Positions 22,601-37,600 are shown, counted from the first letter of the stretch. The stretch is 64,000 bases of DNA from CBDBJR01 sp965206445 (GCA_965206445.1 CBDBJR010000002.1:2418001-2482000), one strand, 5' to 3'. The notes: a model not told the origin generated them from the letters alone. Program-made: numbers and translations.

Positions 22601-25600
22601 CAACTGCGGCGTACCGGTGACCATGACCGCCCTATCGAACGTCACCGTCGCTTGAATGATGTCGCCAAGCGCATAGACGCCGTCGCCGGCATTCGAGGTC
22701 AACGCGATGGTGGTGATGCGCGGCCGCGGCGGGGTGGTGGTGGTCACCGCCACGTCGGTCAGATCAGCGGCCGGGTTGCCGGCCAGATCGCGCAGCGGAG
22801 TCAGCATCACGCTGAGCGTCACCGAATCGGTCGATTCCACGGTTGCACTCAACCTCGCCGTCACCGTCATCCCGTCGATCGCCACGCCGTCGGCGACGAC
22901 CGTCGGGGCGACGCCCGACCTCAGGGTCAACCTCCAGGCCGCCGGCGCCGGCGCCGAGCCGACGTCGAGTAACTTATCGTAGGTCAGCACCAGAACATCG
23001 CCGGTGACGGTGGCCGTGCTGAACATCGGCGCGACGGCGTCCACGCGATGGGCGGCGGTCGGGCCAATGGCAGCGTGCCCCAGCGTCACCGGCGCGTTGC
23101 CGGCGGCGTCCCGGATGGTGCCGCCGTTGCGCATCAGGGTGTCTTCTGCCACCGCAATCCCATCGACATCCGTATCGCCGGCAACCACCGTGTAGCTGAA
23201 TACCAGTGCCGCCGTGCCGCTGCCGCTGGCGTAGACCGCCTGGTGCGTCACCCCGCCCACCGCCAGCGGTATCTGCGGCGACCCACTACCGACGTCCACC
23301 GTCACCGCTTCGCTGAACCCCACCGTCAACGCGATCTCCTCGCCCCCGGCATACGGGCCGGTGCTGCTGATGACCACACCGGCCACCGTCGGGGCAATAC
23401 CATCTACCGCATGATTGGCGTCAGCCGGCACCGCAGCGTGCGTGATCACCGCAGCGTGGCCACCGGCGCGGAGCGTGCTGCTGCCGACGTGGATCAGCGC
23501 ATTGGCGGCAATGCTCACGCCATCAGCGTCGCTGACGCCAACCGACACCGTGTAGCTGAACACCAGCATCGCCGTGTCGGCGCCGCGAACATAGTTCGCC
23601 GGGCGCGGCTGGTTGCCCACCATCAGCGCCAACTGCGGCGTGCCGGTCACCGCCACCGAGTCGCTGAAGGTCACCGTCGCCTCAATCACCTCGCCCGCCG
23701 CATACCGGTTGTCGGCGCCGGCAACCGACGTCAACGCAACCCCGATGATGGTCACCACTGTGCCGTTGGTCACCGCCCGGGCGGTGAGATTGTCGGCCCT
23801 GTTGCCAGCCAGATCGCGCACCGGATTCGCACCGACGGTATAGGTCAGCAACACCACATCACTCGGCAACACCGGCGCGCTTAGCCGCAGCGTCACCGTC
23901 CGCCCGCTGACGGTCACATCGGCCACCGTCGGCGAACTGCCCGCGGTCAGCTGCCAGGCGGTCGGCGCCGGCGCCGAACCGGCGTCGAGTTCCTCATCGT
24001 AGGTCAGCACCAGCGTATCGCGGTTGACAGTCGCCGTGCTGACCGTCGGCGCGACGGTGTCCACGCGATGGACGGCGTCGGCGACGACGGCGGCATGATC
24101 AGGCACCGCGGCGTTGCCGGCGACGTCCCGGATGCTGTCGCCGTTGGTCATCAGGGCGTTGCCGGCCACCGCAAACCCATTGTCATCGCGGTCGCCGGCA
24201 ACCACCGTGTAGCCGAACCCCAGCGCCATCGAGCCGCTGCCGCTGGCGAAGACCGCCTGGCGCGTCGCCCCGCCCACCGTCAGCGCTATCTGCGGCATGC
24301 CGCCGGTGACATCCACCGCCACCACCTCGCTGAAGCGCACCGTCAGCGCAATCTCCTCGCCCACGGCATACGGCCCGGTACTGCTGATGACCACACCGTC
24401 CACCGTCGGGGCAGCACCGTCTATCCGGTGCTCGGTGTCAGCAGCGACCGCCATAAACGTAATCACCGCATCGTCGCCGTCGGTCACCGCCCGAATCGTA
24501 CTGCCGGGCAGGTTCAGATTCAGCGCATTGACGCCGATGCTCACGCCGTCAACGTCGCTGTCACCGGCGACCACCGTGTAGCGGAACACCAGCGCCGTGG
24601 TCGTGCTGCTGTCGATCGCATAGGCCGCCGGGCGCGTCTCGGCGTCCACCGTCAGCGCCAACTGCGGCGTACCGGTGACCATCACCGGCTCGCTGAAGTT
24701 CACCGTCGCGTCAATCACCTCGCCTGGCGCATAGATACCGTCGCCGGCATCCGAGGTAATCTCAATCGTCGTAATGCTCGGCGCTACCGTAGTGGTATTC
24801 ACCACCGCCCGACCCGCCAGATCAGCCGCCTCGTTACCAGCCCGGTCGCGTAGCGGCACCGTCCCGGCGATATAGTCCAGCGTCACCACATCACCCAGCC
24901 CCACCGCCGCACTCAGCGTCAGCATCACGTCCCGCCCACTGATCCGCACGCCGTCGGGGACCACCGTCGGCGCCGTCCCCGCCACCAGGGTCAGCGTCCA
25001 GGCGGTCGACGCCGGCAGCGCAGCGGCGTCGAGCGCCTCATCATAAGCCAGCACCAGCACCCCGCGGTTGACGGTCGCCGTGCTGAACACCGGCACAACC
25101 GTGTCCACTTGATGGGCGACGTCCGCAGCAATCGCAGCATGCGCCAGCACCGCGTCGTTGCCGGCCACGTCCCGGATGCTGCCGCCGTTGGCCGTCAGCT
25201 CGTTGCCCGCCACCATGACCCCATCGCCATCAGTATCGCCGTCGACCACCGTATAGCTGAACACCAGCGCCGGCGTACCGCTGCCGCTGGCATAGACCGC
25301 CTGGCGCGTCGCCGTGCCCACCGTCAGCGCTATCTGCGGCGTCCCGCCACCGACCGCCACCGTCACCGCTTCGCTGAAGGTCGCCGTCAGCGTAATCACA
25401 TCGGCGGCCATATACGGGCCGTCACCGGTCAGCACCAGCCCGTCGGTGGTGGTGACCATCGGCACGCCGGTGTCCACCAGATGGGCGACGTCCGCAGCAA
25501 TCGCAGCATGCGCCAGCACCGCGTCGTTGCCGGCCACGTCCCGGATGCTGCCGCCGCCGGTGATCAGGGCATTGGCCGCCACCGTCACCCCATCCGCATC

Positions 25601-28600
25601 ATTATCATCGCCGGCGAACACCGTATAGCCGAACACCAGCGCCGGCGTGCCGCTGCCACGGACATAGATCGCCTCGCGCGTCTGCATGCCCACCGTCAGC
25701 GGTATCCGCGGCGTGCCACCGCCGACGTCCACCGTCACCGCCGCATCAAAGGTCACCGTCGCCTCAATCGCCTCGCCAATCGCGTAGCCGCCGGCGGCAT
25801 CCGAGGTCAACGCAATGGCGGTGATGCGCGGCGGTGTCAGCCGGGTCACCGTCAATCGATAGGTGTCCGTGATACCGGCGCGGGTGACCGCAATCGCCAC
25901 CGACACCGGCGTATCGTGCAGCGGCAGGTCAATCGCCCGACTGGCGCTGCCGCTGTCCACCGGCGCGGCGTTGACGGTAATCAACGCGTCGCTGCGGGTG
26001 GCGGTCGGCGTCACGGTCACGCTGTCAACGCCGTCGGCGACGGCGACGGTGTAGTCGGTGATGCCGGTGTTAAACGCCGGGTTGAGGCGGCCGGCGGAAA
26101 TGCGCAGGCCGCGCAACGTGACGCCGGTCTGTGCCAGATAGGTGTTGAATTGCGCCGCCCTGACCCGCAGGCAGTCCTCCACCCCGGCAAACGTGGCAAT
26201 GGCGGCGAAGTCGTCGCGCGAGCAGGCAAAATGGGCCTGGCGCACGGTCGCGTCCACCAGGAAGCCCTCGTTGACAACCGTGGCCACAAACGGGCCCAGC
26301 GTACCGAGCACCGCGTCAAACACCCCGGCGGGCAGGCCGCCGAGCACGAACGCGTTGTCGCGCAAATCCAAAAACGTCAGCGCCAGGCCGGCAAAAATGC
26401 CGACCGGCAACGCGGTCAGGCCGGTGTCGTCAAGCTCCAGCCGCACCAGACTGCGCAAGCCGGCAAAAATGTCGCTCGGCAACGCGGTGAACAGGTTGTT
26501 ATCCAAATCCAGCCGCGTCAGCCCCGACAAGTCGGCAAAATCGCCGCGTTGCAGCGCCGTGATGCCTTGCGTACGCAGGCTCAGGCTGGCCACCGCTTGC
26601 AGCCCCGCCAGCGGCACATCGGTACAGTCGCCGGGGGCGGGCGTGACGGCATCGAGGAGCGCATCCCGCACCGCTGCCGTGCGGGCGCAGATATTGACCC
26701 CGGCACTGGCGCTGATCGAGATCGGGTTGGTGGCCAGGGCGCCGCTGCCGGTGTGCGCGGCGGCGGCGACGGTGAGCGCCAGACTGCCGTCGGTGTCGAG
26801 GTCCACGTTGTCATACCCCAGCGTCAACGTGGCGGTGGTGGCGTCGTCGCGGCTGACCGCCATGACCGTCACCGCGCCGGGCACCGTGTCGGTCGGCACG
26901 AAGTGGCTCGCCCGCAGATCAGCGGCGACCACGTACTCGGTGTCGGGCAGGGTAACGCTGACCGTCACCGGCGCAGCGGCGAACAGCGCCGCCTCGGTCA
27001 GCGTGCCGAGCAGCGTGGCCGTCGATGCCGCGGTGTTGTTGGTGACCGCCTGGCCGGTGAAATCGGCGGCTGGGTTGCCGGTCGGGTCGCGCAGCGGATT
27101 GGCGGCGGTGCCGGCGTAGGCCAGCGTCACCATATCGCCAAACTGCACCACCACGCTCAGCATCAACGTCACCACCGTCTCGCGGACAGACACACTGGCC
27201 ACCACCGGCGCGGCGCCCGCCCCCAGCGTCAGCGTCCAGGCCGCCGGCGCCGGCGTCGCGCCAGCGTCGAGCGCCTCGCTATAGGTCAATGTCAGGACAG
27301 CGCCGTTGACGGTGGCACTGCTGAGCGTCGGCGGGACGGTTTCCACGCGATTGTCGGCCACCGCGTCAATCGCAATGTGATTCAGCAGCGCATCGTTGCC
27401 GGCGGCGTCCTGGATGGTGCCGCTGTTGGTCTCCAGCGCATTGGCCGCCACCGTCACCCCATCGTCATCGCGCTCACCGGCGACCACCGTATAGCCGAAT
27501 ACCGCCGTCGTCTCGGTCGGGCTGCTGCGGTAGACCGCGTGGCGCGTCACCGTGCCCACCGTCAGCGCCACCCGCGGCTGGCCGAACACCACCACCGCCT
27601 CGCTGAAGCTCGCCGTCAGCTCAATCGCCTCGTCCCTGGCGGTCGGGCCGGCGGCCAGCACCAGCCCGGTCACCCGCGGGACGACGCTGTCCACCCGGTG
27701 ATTGTCGTCATCCGGCAACGCCGCGTGCGTCAGCACCGCGTCGCTGCGGCCGGCGCGAATCGTGCTGCCGGCATAGATCAGCGCATTTTCGGCAATGCTC
27801 ACGCCGTCGGCGTCAAGCTCATCGGCGGCCACCGTATAGCTGAACACCAGCGTCGTCGGGCCGCTGGCGTCGGCGTCGTAGACCGCCGTGCGCGCGCTGG
27901 TGCCCACCGTCAGCGCCAACTCCGGCCGCCCGACCACCGTGACCGGCTCGCTGAAGGTCACCGTCGCCGCAATGGTGTCGCCCAGGGTATAAAAGTCATC
28001 GCCGGCATCCGAGGTCAACGCAATGCCATCGACGCCCGGCAGCGGCAAGGTGGTGTTGCTGACCTCCAGGGACGCGAGATTGGCCGCATTGTTACCGGCC
28101 CGGTCGCGCAGCGGATTCGCCCCGGCGGTGTAGGCCAGCGTCACCACATCGGCCGCCACCACCACCACATCCAGCGTCAGCGTCAGCACCGGCCCGGCAA
28201 TCGCCACGCCGCCAGCGCGCACCGTCAGCGTCGTGCCCGCCCGCATCAGCGTGTAGTCTGCCGGCGCCGGCACCGAGTCGGCGTCGAGCGCCTCGCTGTA
28301 GGTCAGCATCAGCAGCGCGCCATCAATGGTTGCCGTGCGCATCAGCGGCACCACCGTGTCCACTTGATTGTCGTCGGTCGCGGCAATCGGATTGTGCTCC
28401 AGCACCGCGCGGTTGGCGGCCAGGTCCTGAATCGTGGCGCCGTTGGCCGTCAGGGCGTCCAGCGCCACCGCAACCGCAGCGCCATCGTTGTCGTCGGCCG
28501 CCACCGTATAGCGGAACACCAGCGTCGTCGTCGCGCCGCCGCTGGCGTCAGCGTCGTAGACCGCCACGCGCGCCGTGCCGCCCACCGTCAGCGCTATCTG

Positions 28601-31600
28601 CGGGATCTGCGCCGTGCCGCTACCGGCCGCCACCGTCACCATCTCGCTGAAGGTCGCCGTCAACGTAATCACCGCAGCGCGCCTGTACGGGCCGTCGGCC
28701 AGCGCCAGCCCGGTGACCCGTGGCGCCACGCCATCCACCCGGTGCCGGTCGCCGCCAACCACCGCCGCGTGCGCGAGCACCGCATTCGCGGTATCGTCGG
28801 CGTTGTAAATCGCACTGCCGAGGGGCAGGTTCAGCGCATCGGCGGCAACGCGCACGCCGTCGGCAGCGTTGTCGCCGGCCACCACCAGATAGCTGAACAC
28901 CAGCGCCGTGTCGGTGCTGCGGCGGCTGTCGTAGATCGCCTGGTGCGTATCCAGGCCCACCGTCAACGCCACCTGCGGGCTGCCGATGACCGTCACCGCC
29001 GCGTCGAACGTCACCGTTACGTCAATCGGGTTGCCAATCATATAGACGTTATCCGAGCCGGCATCCGAGGACAACCGGATGGCGCTGACCATCGGCATCG
29101 ACAGCGCGGTGTTGTCCACTGCATGGGCGGCGTCCGCGATAATGGCGGCATGGTCAAGCACCGCGTCGTTGCCGGCGGCGTCCTCGATCGTGCCGGCGCC
29201 GGTCGTCAGGGCGTTGGCCGCCACCGTGACCCCGTCACTATCGCTGTCAGCGGCGACCACCGTGTAGCTGTACACCAGCTCCGGCGAGCCGCTGCCGCTG
29301 GTGTAGGCCGCCGGGCGCGCCGTCGTGCCCACCGTCAGCGGCAGCGGCGGCAGGTCGATGACCGTCACCGCCTCGCTGAAGCTCGCCGTCACCGCAATCG
29401 CATCGCCAACCCGGTACGGGCCGGTGCTGCTCAGCACCAGATCAACCAGCGTCGGGGCGACACCGTCCACCAACTGGGCGGCGTCAGCGGCCACCGTCAG
29501 ACTGTGCGTGATGTCTGCGTCGACGGTGTCGGCCGCGTCTCGAATCGTCCCGCCGGCCAGACTCAGCGCATTTTCACCGATGCTCACGCCGTCCGTGTCC
29601 TCGTCGCCGGCGACCACCGTGTAGCGGAACACCAGTTCCGTCGAGTCGCTGCCGCTGGTGTAGGTCGCCTGGCGCGTCGCCGTGCCCACCCTCAGCGCCA
29701 ACTCCGGCACACCGGTGACGGCAACCGCCTCGCTGAAGCCCACCGTCACCGTAATCCTCTCGCCAGCCGTATAGCCGCCATCGCCGGCGCTCGACGTCAA
29801 CAACACCACGTTGACGAACGGCACCGCGGCGAGGTTGTCCACCTCCTCGGCCATCAAATCGGCGGCCTGGTTGCCGGCCAGATCGCGCAGCGGGGTCGCG
29901 GCGGCGGCGTAGGTCAGCTGCACCGTCGTATCGGTCGACAGCACCGCCGCACTCAGCCTCAGCTGCACCGTCTGCCCGCTGACCGTCACGCCGGCGACCG
30001 TCGGCGCAGTGCCTGTCAGCCGGTAGTCTGCCGCCGCCGGCACCGCGCCGGCGTCGAGCGCCTCGGCGTAGATCAGCGTCACCACGTCCCCCCTGACGGT
30101 TGCCGTGTCCAGCATCGGCACCACGGTGTCCACCCGCTGGACGGCGTTCGCGACAATGCCGAGATGCGCCAGCACCGCATCGGCGCCGGCGTCCCGGATG
30201 GTGGCGCCGTTCAACGCCAGGGCATTCGGCGCCACCGTAACCCCATCGGCATCGTTGTCGCCGGCGACCACCGTGTAGCTGAACACCAGCGCCGTCGAGC
30301 CGCTGCCGCTGGTGTAGACCGCCACGCGCGCCGTGCTGCCCACCGTCAGCGCTATCTGCGGCGTGCCACCCCCGACGTCCACCGTCACCGCTTCGCTGAA
30401 CGTCACCGTCAATTCAATCTCATCGCCCGCCATGTACGGGCCGATGCTGCTGATGGCGACACCATCACCCTCGCGTATCGCCGGGGCGACGCCGTCTACC
30501 GCATGGGCAGGGTCAGCGGCCACCGTCGCATGATGGTTCGCGAGCACCGCGTCGAGGCCGGCGGCGTTGTGAATCCTGCTGCCGCCGACGTGGGTCAGCG
30601 CATTGGCGTTGATGCGCACACCGTCCGTGTCCTGGTCGCCGGCGGCCACCGTGTAGCGGAACACCAGCGCCGTCGAGCCGCTGCCGCTGGTGTAGACCGC
30701 CGGCCGGGTCGCCGGGCGACCCGGCGCGCCCGCGCCCACCTGCAGCGCCAGCTGCGGCGCACCGGCGATCGTGACCGCCTCGCTGAAGGTGACGGTCGCC
30801 GCAATCGCGTCGCCAATCACATAGACGTCATCGTCGCCGGCGTCCGAGGTCAACGCAATGCCGTCGACGATGATGGTCGGCGCCCCGACCACGACGGTGT
30901 TGGTTACCGCCCGGCCGGTGAAACTGGCCGCAATGTTGCCGCTCTGATCGCGCACCGTGCTCAGCGGATCCGAGCTGGCGGTGTAGTCCAGCGTCACCAC
31001 GTCCGCCGCGGTCACGGCGGTGCTCAGCCGCAACGCCACCGTCAGCCCGCTGATCACGGCGCCGACGACCGTCGGCGCCGCATCGCCCGACGCCAGTGCC
31101 AGCGTCCAGGCTGCTGTCTGCCCCTGCGCGTCGGCGAGTGCCTCGTTGTAGCTCAGCACCAGCACCTCCCCCGTGCCGTCAATAGTGGCCGCGCTGAGTG
31201 TCGGCGCGGTGTTGTCCACCCGCTGGGCGGCGTCCGCGGCAATCCGATTGTGGGCCAGCAGCGCAGCGTAGCCGACGGCGTCGCGGATGGTGGCGCCGTT
31301 GGCCGTCAGGGCATTGGGCACCACCACGACCCCATCGTCATCATTGTCGCCACCGACCACCGTGTAGCTGAACGCCAGCACCGTCACCGTGCCGTTGCCG
31401 GTGTCGATCTCCCGGCTGTTGGTGTAGACCGCCTGGCGGACGGTATTGCCCACCGTCAGCGCACTCTGCGGGGTGCCGCCGGCGACGTCCACCGTCACCG
31501 TCTCGCTGAACGTCACCGCCAACGTAATCGCGTCGCCGCGGGTATACGGGCCGGTGCTGCTGATGGCGACCGCGGCCACCGTCGGGACGACGCCGTCCAC

Positions 31601-34600
31601 CTGATGGGTGGCGGCATCGGCCACCGTCAGCGTATGCGTGATATCCGCGTTGTTGCCGGGCTCGTTCACCAATTGAATCGTGCTGCCATCGGCGTGGGCC
31701 AGCGCATTGGCGGCAATGCTCACCCCGTCCGCGTCCGCGTCGCCGGCGGCCACCGTGTAGCTGAACACCAGCACCTGCGAGTCGCTGCCGCGGGTGTAGG
31801 CCGCCTGGCGCGTCTCGGTGCCTACCCTCAGCGTCAACTGTGGCACTTCGGTGACCGTGACCATCCCGCTGAACATGACGGTCGCCTCAATCACGTCACC
31901 AATCACATAGACGTCATCGTCGCCGGCGTCCGAGGCCAACGCAATGGCGGTGATGCGCGGCGGGAGCTGGCGGAACACCGACACCGTGTAGGTCTGCATC
32001 GTGGTTGTGTCGGCGGCAGTCACGACAATGGTAATTGGCACATCCACGCCCGGCGTCGGCAGGTCAATGGCCGCACTGGGGTCGCCACTGGCTACGGGGG
32101 CAGTGTTGACGGTAATTGTGGCCCCGGCCTGGTTGGCGGTCGGCGTGACGGTCACGCTGGTGACGCTGTTGGCGACGACAAGGCCATAGGCGGGGGCGTT
32201 GAAGTCAAAGGCCGGCGACAGCGCGCCGGCGGAAACCGTCAGGCCGCTCAGCGTGGCGTCGGTCTGATTGTAGTCGGCGAGTTGTGTGGAGCTGATGCGG
32301 ATGCAGTCGGTGACGGCGGCGGTGAAGGCGACAATGTCGGCGACGTCGGGACGGGTGCAGACAAAATGGGCGGCTCGGACGGTGGCGTCGACTGTGAGAG
32401 TGGACAAGGTATCCAACACGGCGTCAAAGATGCCGACGGGCAACCCGGTTTCCGGCGTGAATGGATTGAATGCATTGGATGCCACCCCCAAAATCTCCAA
32501 CGCATCCAGGCTGTCAAACAAACCTGCAGGCAGGGTGGTCAATTCGTTGTTGCTCAAATCCAGATTCCCAAGCGTTGTCAAGCCGGCAAACGTGTTGGCA
32601 TCAATTGAGTCGAGCAGATTATTATCCAGGCGCAAAGTTAGAAGCGCCGACAAACCGGCAAAAATGTTGGCATCAAGTGCGCCGTCGAGCTGGTTGTTCT
32701 CCAATTGCAACGTCTCCAGCGCCGTCAAGCCGGCAAACGTGTTGGCATCAAGTGCGCCGTCGAGCTGGTTGTTCTGCAATTGCAACCCCTCCAGCGTTGT
32801 CAAGCCGTTAAACAGACCGGCGGGCAGTGTGGCGAGGCCGTTCCTCTGCAACAGCAAATCCTTCAGCGCCGTCAAGCCGTTAAACAAACCGGCGGGCAAT
32901 GTGGCGAGGCTGTTGCCTTGCAAACTCAACGTCTCCAGCGCCGTCAAGTCGTTAAACAGATCGGCGGGCAGGTCGGTGAACCTGTTCTCATCCAAATCCA
33001 ACCTCACCAGCGCCGTCAAGTCGTTAAACAGATCGGCGGGCAGGTCGTCGGCGAGCCTGTTCCGCTCCAAATCCAACGTCTCCAGCGCCGTCAGCCCGGC
33101 AAAATCACCGCTTTGCAAGGTACTGATCCCCATGTTCACCAGATCAAGTCCCGTAATCGCAGCCAGCTCCGCCGCACTCACACTCACACAGTCGGTGGAC
33201 GTGACGCCGGCGTCGGCGAGGAGGGCATCGCGCACCTGTGCCGTGCGGGCGCAGATATTGATGCCCATGCGGGTGTCGGCGGTAATCGGGATGCTGCCGG
33301 CGGGCAGGTCGGCAGTGCCGGTGTGGGCGGCGGCGGCGACGGTGACGAACAACTCGCCGTCCATCAGAATGTCGGCGCCGCCATCGCCCAGCGTCAGTGT
33401 GGCGACGCGCGCGCTGTCGCGGCTGACCCCGGTCACGCGCACCGTCCCGTCTACGCTGTCACTGACGACGAAGCCGTCCGCCCGCAGCTGGTTGGCGGGC
33501 ACGTATTCGCTACCGGACAAGGTCACCGTCACCGTCGGCGCCGGGTCGGCGAACAGCTCGGCCTCGGTCAGGCTACCGGCCAGCAGCGCGCTCGCCGGGC
33601 GGGTGACGGTGACGGTATAGGTCTGCGTGGTCGCCATGTCGGTGGCGGTCAGCGCAATCGCCACCGCCACCGGCAAGTCGATGCTCAGCGCAATCGCCGC
33701 ACTCGGGCGGCCACTGTCCACCGGCTCGGCGTTGACGGTAATCGTGGCGCCGGACTGGCTGGCGACCGGCGTCACCGTCACGGCGGTGACGGCGGTGTCG
33801 ACGGTGACGGTGTAGTCGGTGGTGGCGGCGGCAAACGCCGGCGTCAGTGTGCCGGCGGAAATCGTCAGGCCGCTCAGCGTGGCGTCGGCCAGCACAAAGG
33901 CGGCGTATTGCGCCGCGGTGACGCGCAGGCAGTCGGTGACGCCGGCGGCGGCGGCAATGGCCGTGGCGGCGGCGCGCGAGCAGACAAAATGCGCCGCGCG
34001 GACGGGGGCATCAACCGCGAAATAGGGGCCCGACCCCGGGATGGCGTCCGGGGCGTCGACAATGTCGCCCAGCCCTGCCAGCACCGGGTCAAACACCCCG
34101 ACCGGCAGCCCAATCAGCGGGGTGAACCGGTTGGTGCGCAAATCCAGCGTCGTCAGCGCCAGGCCGGTCAGCACCCCGGCCGGCAGCGCGGCCAGTTGGT
34201 TGTCGCCCAGATCCAGCGTCGTCAGTGCCGCCAGGCCGGCAAACACCCCGGCCTCGAGCGCGGCCAGACGGTTGTCGCGCAGACGTAACGCCGCCAGCGC
34301 TGGCAGGTCGTTAAACGCCCCACTCGGCAGCGTCGTCAGGTGGTTGCTGTCGAGGCGCAAATCGGTCAGCGCCAGACCGGTAAACACCCCCACCGGCAGC
34401 GTGGCCAACTGATTGCCGCTCAAATCCAGATTGGTCAACGCCGCCAGCCCGGCAAACAGCCCGACCGGCAGCGCGGCCAGTTGGTTATCGTTCAAATCCA
34501 GATTGGTCAACGCCGTCAGGCCGGCAAACAGCCCGGCATCGAGCGCGGTCAGCCCGGCGCTATCCAACTCCAGCACCTGCAACGCCACCAGGCCGGCAAA

Positions 34601-37600
34601 AATGTCGCTCGGCAGCGCGGTGGCAAACGGGTTGTTGCTCAAATCCAACGACGTCAGCGCGGACAAGCCGGCAAAATCACCGCGTTGCAGCGCCGTGATG
34701 CTCTGCCCATCCAGATCCAGGCGGCCCGTAATCGAACCCGGATCAGCCACACTGGTGCAGTCGGTCGCCGCCGCGGCGGCGACAATCGCATCCCGCACCG
34801 CCGGCGTGCGGCCGCAGATATTGCTGCCGACGCTGGCGGTAATCGCCACACTGCCGGCGGCCAGGTCGGCGGTGCCGCTGTGCCCGGAGGCCAGCAGCGC
34901 CACACGCAGCTGGCCGGCGGCGGTAATGTCGCCGCCGTCATGCGCCAGTGTCAGCGTCGCCACGCTGGCGCTGTCGCGCGCGACCCCGGTCACGCGCACC
35001 GTCCCGGCCACGTCATCGGCGAGCAGGAAATCCGCCTCGGTCAGCTCGTCGGCGGCCACATAATCGGTATTTTGCAGCGTCACCGTCGCCCGCGTGCCGG
35101 CAACCAGATTGGCCTCGGTCAGCGTACCGGTCAGCGTCGCCCTCGCCGCGCTCGCCGCCGGGCGGGTCACGGTCACCGTGTAGGTGCCGGCGGTGCCGCC
35201 GCCGGCGGCGGTCACCACAATCGAAATCGCCGTCTCGGCGCCCGCCGGCAGCGTAATCGGCGCACTCGGGCTGCCGCCGGCCACCAGCGCGCCGTTCACG
35301 CCAATGGTCGCTCTGGTCTGGCTGGCCACCGGCGTCACCGTCACGCTGGCGACCGGGCTGGCCACGACGACCGTATAGGCGTCGGTGTCCGGGTCGAACG
35401 GCGGGGTCAGAATGCCGACGGAAATCGTCAACTCGCCCAGCAGCGCGCGGAAAGCGGCCAACTGCGCCGCGGTGACGCGCAGGCAGTCGGTGACGCCGGC
35501 GGCGGCGACAATGGCCGCGAAGTCGGCCCGCGGGCAGACAAAATGGGCGTCACGGACGTCGTCGTCAACCGCGAAATAGGCGCCCACCCCGGGGGCGGCC
35601 ACAATGCCGCCCAGACTATCGAGCACCGGGTCAAACACCCCGACCGGCAGCCCGCTGCCCGAGGCGAAATTATTGCCGCTCAGATCCAGCGTGGTCAGAC
35701 TCGACAGATCGCTAAAAACCCCGGCCTCGAGCACGGTCAGGCCGTTGCTCATGGGGCTGTTGTTCAAAAACAACTGCTCGAGCGTCGACAGCCCGGCAAA
35801 CACCCCGCTCGGCAGGGTCGTGAACCCGCCCTCGCCCAGCGCCAGATTGGTCAACGGCAGCCCGGCAAACAGATTGGCCGGCAGCGTGGCCAGGGGGTTG
35901 CCACTCAACCCCAGATTGGTCAGCGCCGACAGGCCGGCAAAAATGTCGGCCGGCAGCGCGGTCAAATCATTGTCCCGCAGATTCAACCTCGCCAGCGCCG
36001 ACAGGCCGGCAAAATCACCGGGTTGCAGCGCCGTGATGCGTTGCCCATTCAACATCAACCGGTCGATCAATTGCAGCCCCGCCGCCGGCACACTGGTGCA
36101 ATCGTCCGGGGTCGGGTCGAGCGCCGCCAGAATCGCCGTCCGCACCACCGGCGTGCGGCGACAGATATTCACCCCGGTGCTGGCGGTAATCGGCACACTG
36201 CCGGCATCCAGATCGAGCGCGTCTTCGGCGGTGTGCCCGGCGGCCAGCACGGTCAGCTGCAGCTGGCCGTTGGTGGTCACGTCGGACACGCTGGTGGTCA
36301 GCGTCAGCGTGGCGACGGTGTCGCTGTCGCGGCTGACGTTGGTGATCATCAGCTCGCCCACGGACGCCGACAGCCGGAAGTCGCTCGCATTGAGGTCGGC
36401 CACCGGCGCGTATTCGGTGTTGAGCAACGTCACCGTCACCGTCGGCGGCTCGGCGAACAACGCGGCCTCGGTCAGGCTGCCGGCCAGCGTCGCCGCCGGC
36501 GCCTCGGTGGCGACCACGCGGACGGTCACCTCAGCCGAATCCGCGTTGCCGTCATTGACTACCAGCCCGATGATGTAGGCGCGCTCCATCATCGGCAGCG
36601 TGAAGCGCAATTCCGCCTCGTCGGTCGTGTCCAGCGTCACCGGCGGGACGGCGTTGCGCACCACCCGCCAGCGGTAGGCGGCGATGGCGTCGCCATCCGG
36701 GTCGGTGCTGAGACCGCCGTTCAACACCACCGTGCCGCCGAAGTCCACCCGCAGCGTCGGCGCCTGCTCGATCCGCGCCTGCGGAGCGCGGTTGACGGCG
36801 ACCGGAATCGACAGCGTCGTGCGCGACGGGCTGCCCGGCGCATCGGTCGCATCGGCCGCCGTCGCCAGTATGGTCGTGCTGCCAACCGCCACCGCGGTGA
36901 TGGTGACCACGCTGCCGGCCAGCGTGGCGGTGGCGATGGCCGGGTCAGCCGACACCACCGTGTAGGTCAGGACATCGTCTTCCGGGTCGTCGAACCGGGT
37001 CACGACGTCAACCGTCACCGGCGTGCGCCCCAGCGTCACCGTCTGCCGCGCGACGCTGCCCAGCGTCACCGGCGGCTCGTTGACACCGGTGACGGTGACG
37101 CTAACCGTCGCGGTCGCCATGACCGTCGTCGGGCCGGCGGTCGCGGCCAGTTGCAGCGTCAGCGTGTAGCCCCGCGACGACGGCGACAACACCGGCGCGG
37201 TCTCGAAATCGATCGGCGCGGCGACCGTCAGCTGACCGCTGTCCGGGTCGATCGCAAACCGCCCGGCGGCGTTGCCGGCGGTGATCGTCCACACCCGGCC
37301 AGCCTCCGGGAACCGGCTCGGCGTCAGCGGCACACCGACCTCGGTGTCGAGCGCGGTGTTTTCGGCCAGCGTGAAGGCCGTCAGCGCCGGCAGCGTCGGC
37401 GTCGGCGCCGGCGCGACGGTCACGGCAAACGTCTGCGTCGCCCGCGACGGCGCCTCGGGGGTGTTGGACGGGTCCGTCGCGGTCACCGTCACCGTGGTCG
37501 TGCCGGCCGCCACGGCGGTAATCGTGACCACACTGCCGGTCACCTCGGCGGTGGCGATGGCCGGGTCAGCCGCGGTGGCGGCATACCGCAACGGCGCCCC

